A stretch of DNA of 5,337 bases from assembly GCA_018609855.1 (NCBI GenBank), contig JAHENU010000029.1, forward strand, positions 1 to 5,337, written 5' to 3'. The first letter of the stretch is position 1, and every line of letters begins with the position of its first letter. The DNA is from Candidatus Nanohaloarchaea archaeon (lineage in GTDB: Archaea > Nanohalarchaeota > Nanosalinia > Nanosalinales > JAHENU01). The notes below the pieces were generated by a model. It saw nothing but the letters and a program-made list of their open reading frames with translations, did no database searches and was not told where the DNA came from. The translations under genes and the position numbers were made by a program. This document shows, piece by piece, positions 1-5,267 of the stretch.

Positions 1-131
1 CTACAGTACGTCATGTTGCTAGCTCGATCAATCCGCCCGCAGAACGACAATGGACGATGATAGACTTGACAGGATAATAGGGTTGGCACAATCGACAACG
101 GACTCGGCAGAAGTACACATTGATGTGCCAT
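1..131. other. Left-edge intergenic stretch
   Basis: This is the region downstream of the membrane-anchored dCTP-deaminase-like gene. I see no convincing gene. A plus-strand reading frame opens at 50 but only its first 27 codons lie outside the minus-strand gene, and it has no ribosome binding site. A 7-base inverted repeat (TGGCACA at 84-90, TGTGCCA at 124-130) sits directly behind the stop codon with a 33-base loop. A smaller hairpin (CACAT/ATGTG, 116-127) lies inside it. Neither is GC-rich or followed by a T-run on the minus strand, so a factor-independent terminator is not supported. Confidence 0.4.
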
Positions 132-1037
132 CTACACTCGCCTATTTAATAGAAAATCACTTACCCAATAGGCTCCCAAGGAAGCGGCCAGTGACCCTGA
201 GAGCATCAACACTATTAATTGCCAGTTGTGAGGAGGCTCGAGGAGATCGGCAATCGCCATCTCAGCAGGAATCGCCGCCAATAAGATTAGTAATCCTTGT
301 GAAATCCGGACTAGAATGCGGCGCCTTTTCATCATGCGCTCTTGCTCGACAATGTAATTAGCTCTTCGTTCTTCCTCCATGAATTTCCTTAGCGTTGGGC
401 CCATAGACGGGGAGACGCCTTCCGGATACAATTGATCCTGAGCCTTTGCAGATTCCAATACGTGGCTCTCTCTAGGATGTGGGGGCAAGACAGGATATAT
501 TGCAACTCCCCCATCATAAACGCCTTGATAGGGTTCTGGTTTACCTTCAGCTACCTCTATCTGCAATTGAGCAATATAAGTATATGGGTAAATCACAAGC
601 GCCTTCGATGTATTATTCGTGATTTGCAATGGGTAGGACCATGCTATACCAGCGGGTAGGTTCGGTTGACTAGCTGTCACTGATAGGCCGAAACGTGCAA
701 ACGTGGTACGCCCGATCACCCGCCCTAAATACTGATTTGTTCTCAATAATAATTGCTCCAATGTCCTACAAAAAATCGTCTCATGAGGCTCAAGTCGAAA
801 ACCCTGTGTCGAAAGGCTAATTGCATCGACATATGGAGTCATACCACGCTCATTCAGCGTGTCGATGGTGATGATATCACTGCTATAGCGCAAGGCACTG
901 GGACTTAATCTAAGATCAATTGAATTCACAGAGATCTGCTTCTCAGGATCAAAAGGCACTTGCGGATCATCCGATTCAACTAGCAGAATACCTCGGTCAT
1001 AAATAGACAGCAGCTTCTCTCTCGTCAAGACGCCCAT
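132..1037 (-). CDS. Membrane-anchored dCTP deaminase/dUTPase-fold protein, probably catalytically dead
   Basis: The first ~185 of 301 residues align with dCTP deaminase (Dcd, usually 170-205 residues). Visible matches are the N-terminal SVNSIDLRLS (36-45), the GRTTFARFGL box (109-118, matching GRSSxxRLGL), the strand PLQITNN (136-142), and PYQGVYDGG (169-177) in the C-terminal lid region. Dcd turns dCTP into dUTP, and archaeal relatives also hydrolyse dUTP. In a gapless alignment across 117-141 the catalytic Glu (E. coli E138, family knowledge) is Gln138, and the Asp of the D-P/A-G motif is Pro128, so deaminase and dUTPase activity are both unlikely. After a charged, basic linker (about 214-240) come two hydrophobic helices (about 241-265 and 272-297) not found in ordinary Dcd. 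The start at 1037 is backed by GGTGAG five bases upstream. Inferred role: a nucleotide-binding sensor with a membrane output. An enzyme on an unusual substrate is the main alternative. Confidence 0.85.
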   Translation of the reverse strand: MGVLTREKLLSIYDRGILLVESDDPQVPFDPEKQISVNSIDLRLSPSALRYSSDIITIDTLNERGMTPYVDAISLSTQGFRLEPHETIFCRTLEQLLLRTNQYLGRVIGRTTFARFGLSVTASQPNLPAGIAWSYPLQITNNTSKALVIYPYTYIAQLQIEVAEGKPEPYQGVYDGGVAIYPVLPPHPRESHVLESAKAQDQLYPEGVSPSMGPTLRKFMEEERRANYIVEQERMMKRRRILVRISQGLLILLAAIPAEMAIADLLEPPHNWQLIVLMLSGSLAASLGAYWVSDFLLNRRV

Positions 1038-1042
1038 ATCGA

Positions 1043-1048
1043 CTCACC
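1043..1048 (-). promoter_or_regulatory. Ribosome binding site of the dCTP-deaminase-like gene
   Basis: GGTGAG on the minus strand lies 5 bases before the ATG at 1037. It fixes this start over the out-of-frame ATG a few bases upstream. Confidence 0.6.
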
Positions 1049-1081
1049 ATGTTCCATCTCTGTACAAGGCGATGGGAATAA

Positions 1082-1136
1082 CATGCTCATCCTAACGCAG
1101 ACCATGCTCATTTTACTGTGGACAATCTGAGCAATG
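1082..1136. repeat. Three-copy TGCTCA/TGAGCA repeat cluster, operator-like
   Basis: The 117-base gap before the dCTP-deaminase-like gene holds two identical 9-base direct repeats, CATGCTCAT at 1082-1090 and 1103-1111, exactly 21 bases apart (two helical turns). A third, inverted copy of the core, TGAGCA, is at 1128-1133. Helically phased repeats directly upstream of a start codon are typical of operators. This suggests the membrane protein has its own promoter and regulator, separate from the upstream methyltransferase. No clear -35/-10 pair was found, although TAAAAT on the minus strand (about 1112-1117) could serve as a -10. Confidence 0.5.
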
Positions 1137-1154
1137 TTTATCAACAAGCAAACC

Positions 1155-2039
1155 TCAGACCTCTTCGGTTAGCGTATCGCGTGCCTGAATCATCACAACA
1201 GGGTGTACCATGATAATGTCATCTCCTTTCTCCCGCATATTATAGCGCATCTTGAATTCCTCCGGAGCGCTTCTCAGAAGTTGCATGATTCGATGCTTAT
1301 ACTTTACCCCACGTATACCATTAATACCTCTAAGCCAGTTCTTCACGGATCTATCAACACAGTAGATTCGCGATCGCTCATAATGGAGCCCCGCTTTGAT
1401 GAGTAGTTGTGCAAAGAAAGCTTCGTAATTTCCAGAATGAAGTGTAGCAAAACTATTTCGTCTAGCAGGATCTTTCAGCTCGAGTATGCTTCGCCATAAG
1501 GCTACATCATTCTCATTAAGTGCTATCCCCTCAACAATTACAATTTTCCCAGTAGATTTTTTCAGCACTCGCCTCATTTCCATCAACGCTTTTTTGATAC
1601 CTATAAAATGGTGCAAACCATTCCTGCAAACAATAATATCGAAGTAATTCTTCGGGAACTCTAGATTGTGAACATCCTGAACCGTGATCGACGCCATATT
1701 ATCTCGGCAGGCCTCATCAGAATTCAAGACATTCTTCTGAGTTTTAGCAACCATCTTTCCCGAAATATCAATGCCGTGAGCTTCCTGCACATAGCAACTA
1801 AAGTATGAAAGCAATGCACCTGTTCCAGTTGCAACATCAAGTAGCCGATCAGAATCTTCAGGATCCACGAAATTCTTGATTACATTCAATAACTCCTTGT
1901 CCCTCAACCATTCTACCTCATCGAGTACCTCAGAACGTTGATCAAAGATCTTCTTTACACGATTGTATGGGATCGAATTCACGATATCGAATATTATATC
2001 TTTTAGCCGTAGTAAATACGTGTCTACACGCAGGTGCAT
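1155..2039 (-). CDS. Class I SAM-dependent methyltransferase, substrate unknown
   Basis: It transfers a methyl group from S-adenosylmethionine to an unidentified acceptor; it is probably cytosolic, with no signal or membrane segment. From the ATG at 2039 (294 residues) the Rossmann-fold motifs run in order: motif I LLDVATGTGALL (66-77), an acidic motif II in HGIDISG (88-94, Asp91), QDVHNLEF with Asp122, and motif IV FDIIVCRNGLHHF (133-145). After that come VLKKSTGKIVIVEG, typical of the Methyltransf_11/UbiE-like group. The C-terminal ~110 residues (NWLRGI, KMRYNM, MVHPVVM segments) match nothing I recognise and probably set the substrate. No DNA-methylase N/DPPY motif is present. A GTG four codons upstream (2051) is possible but has no Shine-Dalgarno. 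The ATG has a weak GTGAG seven bases away. It sits 139 bases after the HD gene and 117 before the dCTP-deaminase-like gene. Confidence 0.88.
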   Translation of the reverse strand: MHLRVDTYLLRLKDIIFDIVNSIPYNRVKKIFDQRSEVLDEVEWLRDKELLNVIKNFVDPEDSDRLLDVATGTGALLSYFSCYVQEAHGIDISGKMVAKTQKNVLNSDEACRDNMASITVQDVHNLEFPKNYFDIIVCRNGLHHFIGIKKALMEMRRVLKKSTGKIVIVEGIALNENDVALWRSILELKDPARRNSFATLHSGNYEAFFAQLLIKAGLHYERSRIYCVDRSVKNWLRGINGIRGVKYKHRIMQLLRSAPEEFKMRYNMREKGDDIIMVHPVVMIQARDTLTEEV

Positions 2040-2178
2040 CTTTAATCTCACTGATTACGATCCATGTCTACACTGAGCTTCCACTGATATCGACCACTGG
2101 CCGCCATGACAGGGCCATCCAAATCCAGATTCTCAGAACCACATCAGAAAGATATTCGCGCCAGGATTTACTATGGGA

Positions 2179-4041
2179 TCATTCGCGAGCCTGCTCCTGC
2201 CACTCCTCTATAGCATCTTCGAAATCCTTGACAGTCTCGATATTAAGAGCTTCTTGCACAAGCTGGATCCCCACTTCTGCAATTCTTCGCATTACGAAAT
2301 TCTGAATTTCCTGGCCCGGCTTCTCATCGTCTGACAAACATATCAGGTAAGCATAATAATGCGCGTCCCAGAAATGGGCATAAGCAATGGCGCGCAGTAA
2401 TGGTGAAGCTTTGTCTATGGATGGATGCTCAATGCTTCCATCAGCTTCTTCTACCAAAATGCCTGGATCATTGGTATCAAAAATTGTGAAATCAAAAGGG
2501 ACAAGTAGTAAGCTAAAATTGCTATATGAGTCAATTTCTAATAACTCTGTGTTCAACCGCTCTTGAATCTCCTTGATCAAAACGTTGCCTTCTGGAACCA
2601 TATCTACCATAACATTGCCGACAGCTGGTTGATATGAAGCTCCAACATACTCTTTTTCTGCTTGATACGGTCCAGAAGATCCCTCCAGCCTCCTAGCGGA
2701 CTCTCTAAGAGCTGGATATACATAGTCGCGACCAAATCGGACAAAATCGGTATCGTGTTTCCATAGGGAGGTACCTACATTCCTACGGAACAGAACATAT
2801 TCCAGCAATCGAACAGTGAACCGAATTTTGGAATCTGAGTCTTCATCCACTTCTGGATGCAATAATCTGTATATCTCTCTGAATATGGTGAACATCCAAT
2901 AATCATCGACAATATAGCCAGTATCCAAAAAATAGTCCCTTGAATCTGGGAACAACGGTGTATCTTCAGGAGAGAGCCTCAATACTGCTAGGTTTCGTTC
3001 CAGATACTCCTCAACCTCCTCCGGCCACGCAATCTCATTTGACAGCAGCACTGAGAGCAGTGCTCCAACAGCAGCTGATGAGAATCTTACGTGGTGGTGA
3101 TTGTAAACCCATTTGTATAAATTGTAACGTTCTGACAAAAATCTTTCGAGAACACTTAGCGAATTTTCCGTAGGCAGAATCCAGAACCCAGCTCCATGGT
3201 TATATACTATCATATTATCTATGATTCGTTGAATATCATATCGTCCAAACTCATTGCCCACTTGTGATCCATCCCTCAAAATATAATCACCACGATCTGC
3301 ATCAACATCAGAATCGACAATCTTCCTCAGTGTGAAAAAGACTGATTCTGGCTGATTTTCGCTTGCATCAAGGATCGCAAGGACTAGTGGCTCATACTCA
3401 CCTAATGCTCGTCGAATGTCTGGTTGTCTTTCAATTAAGTATTTCGTCAAGTATTCGTGATAAGCGCCAAATTCACGATATGTTTCCTCCTCACTATCGC
3501 TAAGTAATTCAGTTGCATGCTCTTCGAGACCCGCTTCACCTGCATGTGAAAACATAACATGCCCAATATCATGCAGAAGGGAGAATAACCGTAAAGTCCG
3601 CCTTACCTGTTCCTTGATCTCCTCTCGTTGCTCACGATCATTAGGGTTATATGAATGTCCATCTATGGCCGAGAACTGGTTCCCACATTCTCGTATGAAC
3701 TCATCACACATTTTTCTGAACTGGCTATATTGACCTTCGCCATCTTCCCGCTGATCACAAGCTTGCGGGGCTTTTGCGGTTGGGCCTGGATCGCGTAAAA
3801 AAACTGACAAGAGGATCTGGTCAGCAAGATGCATTACACCAAGGCTATGCTCAAATCTGGAAACGGTTAAGGCAGGATATGTATAAGCGGCAAGAGCGTG
3901 TTGATTGATACGTCGTAATCGCTGAAAAAAGGCGGTCTGAATTATATCTCTTTCTTCTGGGTAGAGTACATGTACGTAATCATGTATTAGGTCGCGAATT
4001 ACTATTGAATTGAAAGATTCATCCTCTGGCCAAGCAGCCAT
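2179..4041 (-). CDS. SAMHD1/dGTPase-like HD-domain phosphohydrolase
   Basis: The predicted reaction is hydrolysis of dNTPs to deoxynucleoside and triphosphate, by family membership. The 620-residue protein starts like SAMHD1 (IRDLIHDYVHV), followed by QRLRRINQ (40-47). Metal ligands are complete: His65 in RFEHSLGV, His157-Asp158 in LLHDIGH, and Asp249 in DADRGDYILRD. The last motif also preserves the residues equivalent to SAMHD1 Y315 and D319 (Tyr253, Asp257). The helix ERYNLYKWVYNHHHVR (304-319) matches the family's nucleotide-contact helix. Between His65 and the HD pair lies about 90 residues against about 40 in SAMHD1, the excess being a charged, polar insert (about 84-145). The last ~270 residues have no domain I recognise. 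The start has no good Shine-Dalgarno and an in-frame stop lies nine codons upstream, so ATG 4041 is nearly forced. It follows the winged-helix gene by 92 bases. SAMHD1-like and dGTPase enzymes are known to starve phages and viruses of dNTPs. Confidence 0.9.
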   Translation of the reverse strand: MAAWPEDESFNSIVIRDLIHDYVHVLYPEERDIIQTAFFQRLRRINQHALAAYTYPALTVSRFEHSLGVMHLADQILLSVFLRDPGPTAKAPQACDQREDGEGQYSQFRKMCDEFIRECGNQFSAIDGHSYNPNDREQREEIKEQVRRTLRLFSLLHDIGHVMFSHAGEAGLEEHATELLSDSEEETYREFGAYHEYLTKYLIERQPDIRRALGEYEPLVLAILDASENQPESVFFTLRKIVDSDVDADRGDYILRDGSQVGNEFGRYDIQRIIDNMIVYNHGAGFWILPTENSLSVLERFLSERYNLYKWVYNHHHVRFSSAAVGALLSVLLSNEIAWPEEVEEYLERNLAVLRLSPEDTPLFPDSRDYFLDTGYIVDDYWMFTIFREIYRLLHPEVDEDSDSKIRFTVRLLEYVLFRRNVGTSLWKHDTDFVRFGRDYVYPALRESARRLEGSSGPYQAEKEYVGASYQPAVGNVMVDMVPEGNVLIKEIQERLNTELLEIDSYSNFSLLLVPFDFTIFDTNDPGILVEEADGSIEHPSIDKASPLLRAIAYAHFWDAHYYAYLICLSDDEKPGQEIQNFVMRRIAEVGIQLVQEALNIETVKDFEDAIEEWQEQARE

Positions 4042-4133
4042 AGCAATGGGTTTAGCGAACAGCTATCCGGTACGCATACAACTCTATTGCCCAATTACTT
4101 CAGTAAGATGCTACTTCCGCTATAGTAGGGAAG

Positions 4134-4475
4134 CTAAACTCGATTTTCTTTTAGGCGCTCCTCACCGCGTTTTGAAATACGGAATTTGTCATCATATCCA
4201 ATGTCTCCGGGTATATGTTCGATTAACCCACTCATTGTCAGTTTGCGTAAATTTGACCGTAGGTGGCCATTGAGCCCCATTCTGTATACTATTGCGGGGT
4301 CATGACCGGCTCTAACGTGGTCGCGCATCTTGTCCTGCAATTCGCTGATTGTCATGGCCTTTTCGTGTACGCGAAGTATAGAGATCGTGAACCACTTACT
4401 ACGCTCCACTGCCTTCCACTCTGCAGTTACTCCTGTACCGGGTGTCTTTTCGACGTCATTGTACCGGTGAGCCAT
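4134..4475 (-). CDS. Small winged helix-turn-helix protein, likely regulator
   Basis: This is a 113-residue protein with the pattern of a winged helix. A first helix (SKWFTISILRVHE) is followed by TISELQDKM. A recognition helix follows in LRSNLRKLTMSGLIEHI. The wing YDDKFRISKRGEERL resembles the y.lT..G...l ending of PadR/MarR-like folds. It probably binds DNA as a dimer and controls its own cluster, perhaps through the palindromes upstream, but no ligand-binding domain is visible. Two in-frame ATGs exist, 4484 and 4475. GGGAGG (4487-4492) is only 2 bases from the first and 11 from the second, so I choose 4475. It is the first gene of the minus-strand group, 92 bases ahead of the HD gene. The exact family is not recognised. 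Confidence 0.75.
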   Translation of the reverse strand: MAHRYNDVEKTPGTGVTAEWKAVERSKWFTISILRVHEKAMTISELQDKMRDHVRAGHDPAIVYRMGLNGHLRSNLRKLTMSGLIEHIPGDIGYDDKFRISKRGEERLKENRV

Positions 4476-4486
4476 GGTCAGCATTA

Positions 4487-4492
4487 CCTCCC
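4487..4492 (-). promoter_or_regulatory. Ribosome binding site deciding the winged-helix start
   Basis: GGGAGG on the minus strand is too close (2 bases) to the ATG at 4484 but usable (11 bases) for the ATG at 4475, which favours the shorter protein. Confidence 0.55.
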
Positions 4493-4553
4493 AGTATTAA
4501 ATGTTGGATTAAGGTGTTAGCCGAGTTTACGGTTTCCCCATCGGTAGAAGCCA

Positions 4554-4567
4554 GGATCACCTCCTTA
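4554..4567 (-). promoter_or_regulatory. Extended Shine-Dalgarno-like block without a clear gene
   Basis: The minus strand reads TAAGGAGGTGATCC, the complement of the 3' end of 16S rRNA. It is about 80 bases upstream of the winged-helix start, too far to serve it. A 34-codon frame opens at GTG 4560 (inside the block) and ends at 4456, overlapping the winged-helix start. An in-frame CTG at 4554 has ideal 5-base spacing but CTG starts are rare. This could be a leader peptide, a relic of a lost gene, or chance. Confidence 0.3.
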
Positions 4568-4653
4568 GTTTTGATCTTAGAGGGCCACGGCTAACCCTCT
4601 CGTCCTGACAATAACTAATCCATAAGCCATCAGTTATGCAACCTAGCAGTATG

Positions 4654-4673
4654 AAGACATCGATCGGTGTCTT
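4654..4673. repeat. 20-base near-perfect palindrome
   Basis: AAGACAT-CGATCG-GTGTCTT is self-complementary apart from a single mismatched pair beside the CGATCG core. The size and symmetry suit a dimeric DNA-binding protein, and it lies upstream of the winged-helix gene, so an operator for that protein is plausible. No T-run follows on either strand, so it is not a standard terminator. Confidence 0.45.
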
Positions 4674-4738
4674 GGAGGTCACGGATGTCCTCAGCTTGGC
4701 AAACGCATCGATGCTAGGCCTCGAGTTGAGCATCTACT

Positions 4739-4752
4739 AGGACAGACGTCCT
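4739..4752. repeat. Short hairpin behind the recombinase remnant
   Basis: AGGAC (4739-4743) and GTCCT (4748-4752) flank a 4-base loop, starting five bases beyond the stop of the recombinase remnant on the minus strand. It could have been part of a terminator or attachment region, but there is no T-tract and no second copy in the window. Confidence 0.3.
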
Positions 4753-4756
4753 GTGC

Positions 4757-4993
4757 CTACACGTGTGCTCGTTGGTTGCTTGACCTATTCCTTCTGATAT
4801 GAGTCGAGCTTACGATTGTCGGCAAGGCAAAGACGTGACGAGCTTGTTCGTCACGGACTTTGTCGGTGAGCTGGGCGTAGATCATGGTATTCTGGATGCT
4901 CTTGTGGCCGAGCCAGTCGTTAACGAACATCACGTCGGCATCGACGTCCAGCATGTGGATAGCGATTGAGTCTTTCGCTTGAAAAGTCAGCGC
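4757..4993 (-). pseudogene. C-terminal remnant of a tyrosine recombinase (phage-type integrase)
   Basis: Only the last ~78 residues of an integrase remain. Downstream of the TAG at 4994 the same frame reads FQAKDSIAIHMLDVDADV, then VNDWLGHKSIQNTMIYAQLT. This is the classic end of the catalytic domain, with the LGH histidine and the nucleophilic tyrosine (TMIYAQ) intact. The preceding box, normally H-x-L-R-H-S, reads Q-A-K-D-S, with the histidine and arginine positions lost or one residue missing. The N-terminal DNA-binding domain and the first catalytic arginine are absent, replaced upstream by an unrelated small gene. An intact enzyme would be about 300-400 residues. It cannot recombine DNA, but it marks a former integrative element or integron-like insertion at this end of the cluster. 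Confidence 0.8.
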
Positions 4994-5143
4994 CTAGTTC
5001 TTGCACCCATTCTTGCCACATGTGATTTTCGTGGACGTATTTACCCAATGGCTAGGATTCTCTCTAGTGTCGAATCCACACCCGGTCATCCCGCCCTTAG
5101 TTCCTTTGTGAACTTCTCCTGTTGATTTATGCTTGACTGGCAT
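4994..5143 (-). CDS. 49-residue Cys/His protein, probable zinc-binding
   Basis: The frame runs from ATG 5143 to TAG 4994. AGGAGG (5152-5157) lies eight bases upstream, the best ribosome binding site in the window, which argues strongly that this is a real gene. The product has His12, then TGCG with Cys22, a tryptophan at 33 (SHWV), and TCGKNGC with Cys42 and Cys47. The H...C...W...TCxxxxC layout resembles small zinc-finger-like proteins common in phages and mobile elements, a resemblance from memory. It has no membrane segment. The stop codon is followed in the same frame by the recombinase remnant, so the two may have been joined by a deletion. Function is unknown. Confidence 0.6.
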   Translation of the reverse strand: MPVKHKSTGEVHKGTKGGMTGCGFDTRENPSHWVNTSTKITCGKNGCKN

Positions 5144-5151
5144 GCCTAATC

Positions 5152-5157
5152 CCTCCT
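5152..5157 (-). promoter_or_regulatory. Ribosome binding site of the 49-residue protein
   Basis: A perfect AGGAGG on the minus strand is separated by 8 bases from the ATG at 5143. It is the main evidence that the small frame is translated. Confidence 0.65.
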
Positions 5158-5196
5158 GAGGTAGCAAAGGTCAGCGCGTCGACTACAAACACATTT

Positions 5197-5222
5197 GGGT
5201 CTTCACGGTTCGCAGTGGGTGA
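5197..5222 (+). repeat. Probable left terminal inverted repeat of the ISL3 element
   Basis: GGGTCTTCACGG followed by TTCGCAGTGGGTGA resembles the GG-TCTTC start and internal GTGG of ISL3-family ends, recalled rather than searched. The exact first base could be shifted by one or two. Its partner lies beyond the window. Confidence 0.5.
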
Positions 5223-5267
5223 CGGGTTGAGGCAGTATGGTCCCTCTGAGTTTGAGAAGGAGGGATC

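Larger units (their letters stand above)
4485..4756. other. Non-coding stretch between recombinase remnant and winged-helix gene
   Basis: No gene is supported here. It holds a Shine-Dalgarno-like block at 4554-4567, an AGAGGG/CCCTCT inverted repeat (4579-4584 and 4595-4600, loop 10), a 20-base near-palindrome at 4654-4673, a 10-base perfect palindrome GCATCGATGC (4705-4714), and a small hairpin at 4739-4752. The promoter of the four-gene group should lie here on the minus strand, but I found no -35/-10 pair I would defend. TTTAATACT near 4493-4501 is the only AT-rich candidate for a -10. Confidence 0.5.

Noticed and set aside
50..361. Plus-strand 103-codon reading frame whose MDDDRLDRIIGL start faintly recalls the ISL3 transposase start at 5268.
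   Set aside because: Most of it is antisense to the membrane end of the dCTP-deaminase-like gene; it has no ribosome binding site and no ISL3 signal after the first dozen residues. The shared ATGGACGAT is too short to mean a second element copy.
2097..2116. TGGCC/GGCCA inverted repeat in the HD-methyltransferase gap, considered as a terminator.
   Set aside because: The stem is only 5 bases, the loop is 10, and no T-run follows on the minus strand.
1967..2305. Plus-strand 112-codon frame across the gap between the HD and methyltransferase genes.
   Set aside because: It overlaps the ends of two well-supported genes on the other strand, lacks a recognisable domain and reads as a shadow.
4099..4125. 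CTACT/AGTAG and CTTCC/GGAAG inverted repeats in the gap between the winged-helix and HD genes.
   Set aside because: The two pairings are mutually exclusive and short, with no T-tract; they do not support a terminator or attenuator.
4456..4560. 34-codon minus-strand frame from a GTG inside the Shine-Dalgarno-like block.
   Set aside because: The GTG itself has no upstream ribosome binding site and the only well-spaced start is CTG; not strong enough to call a gene.
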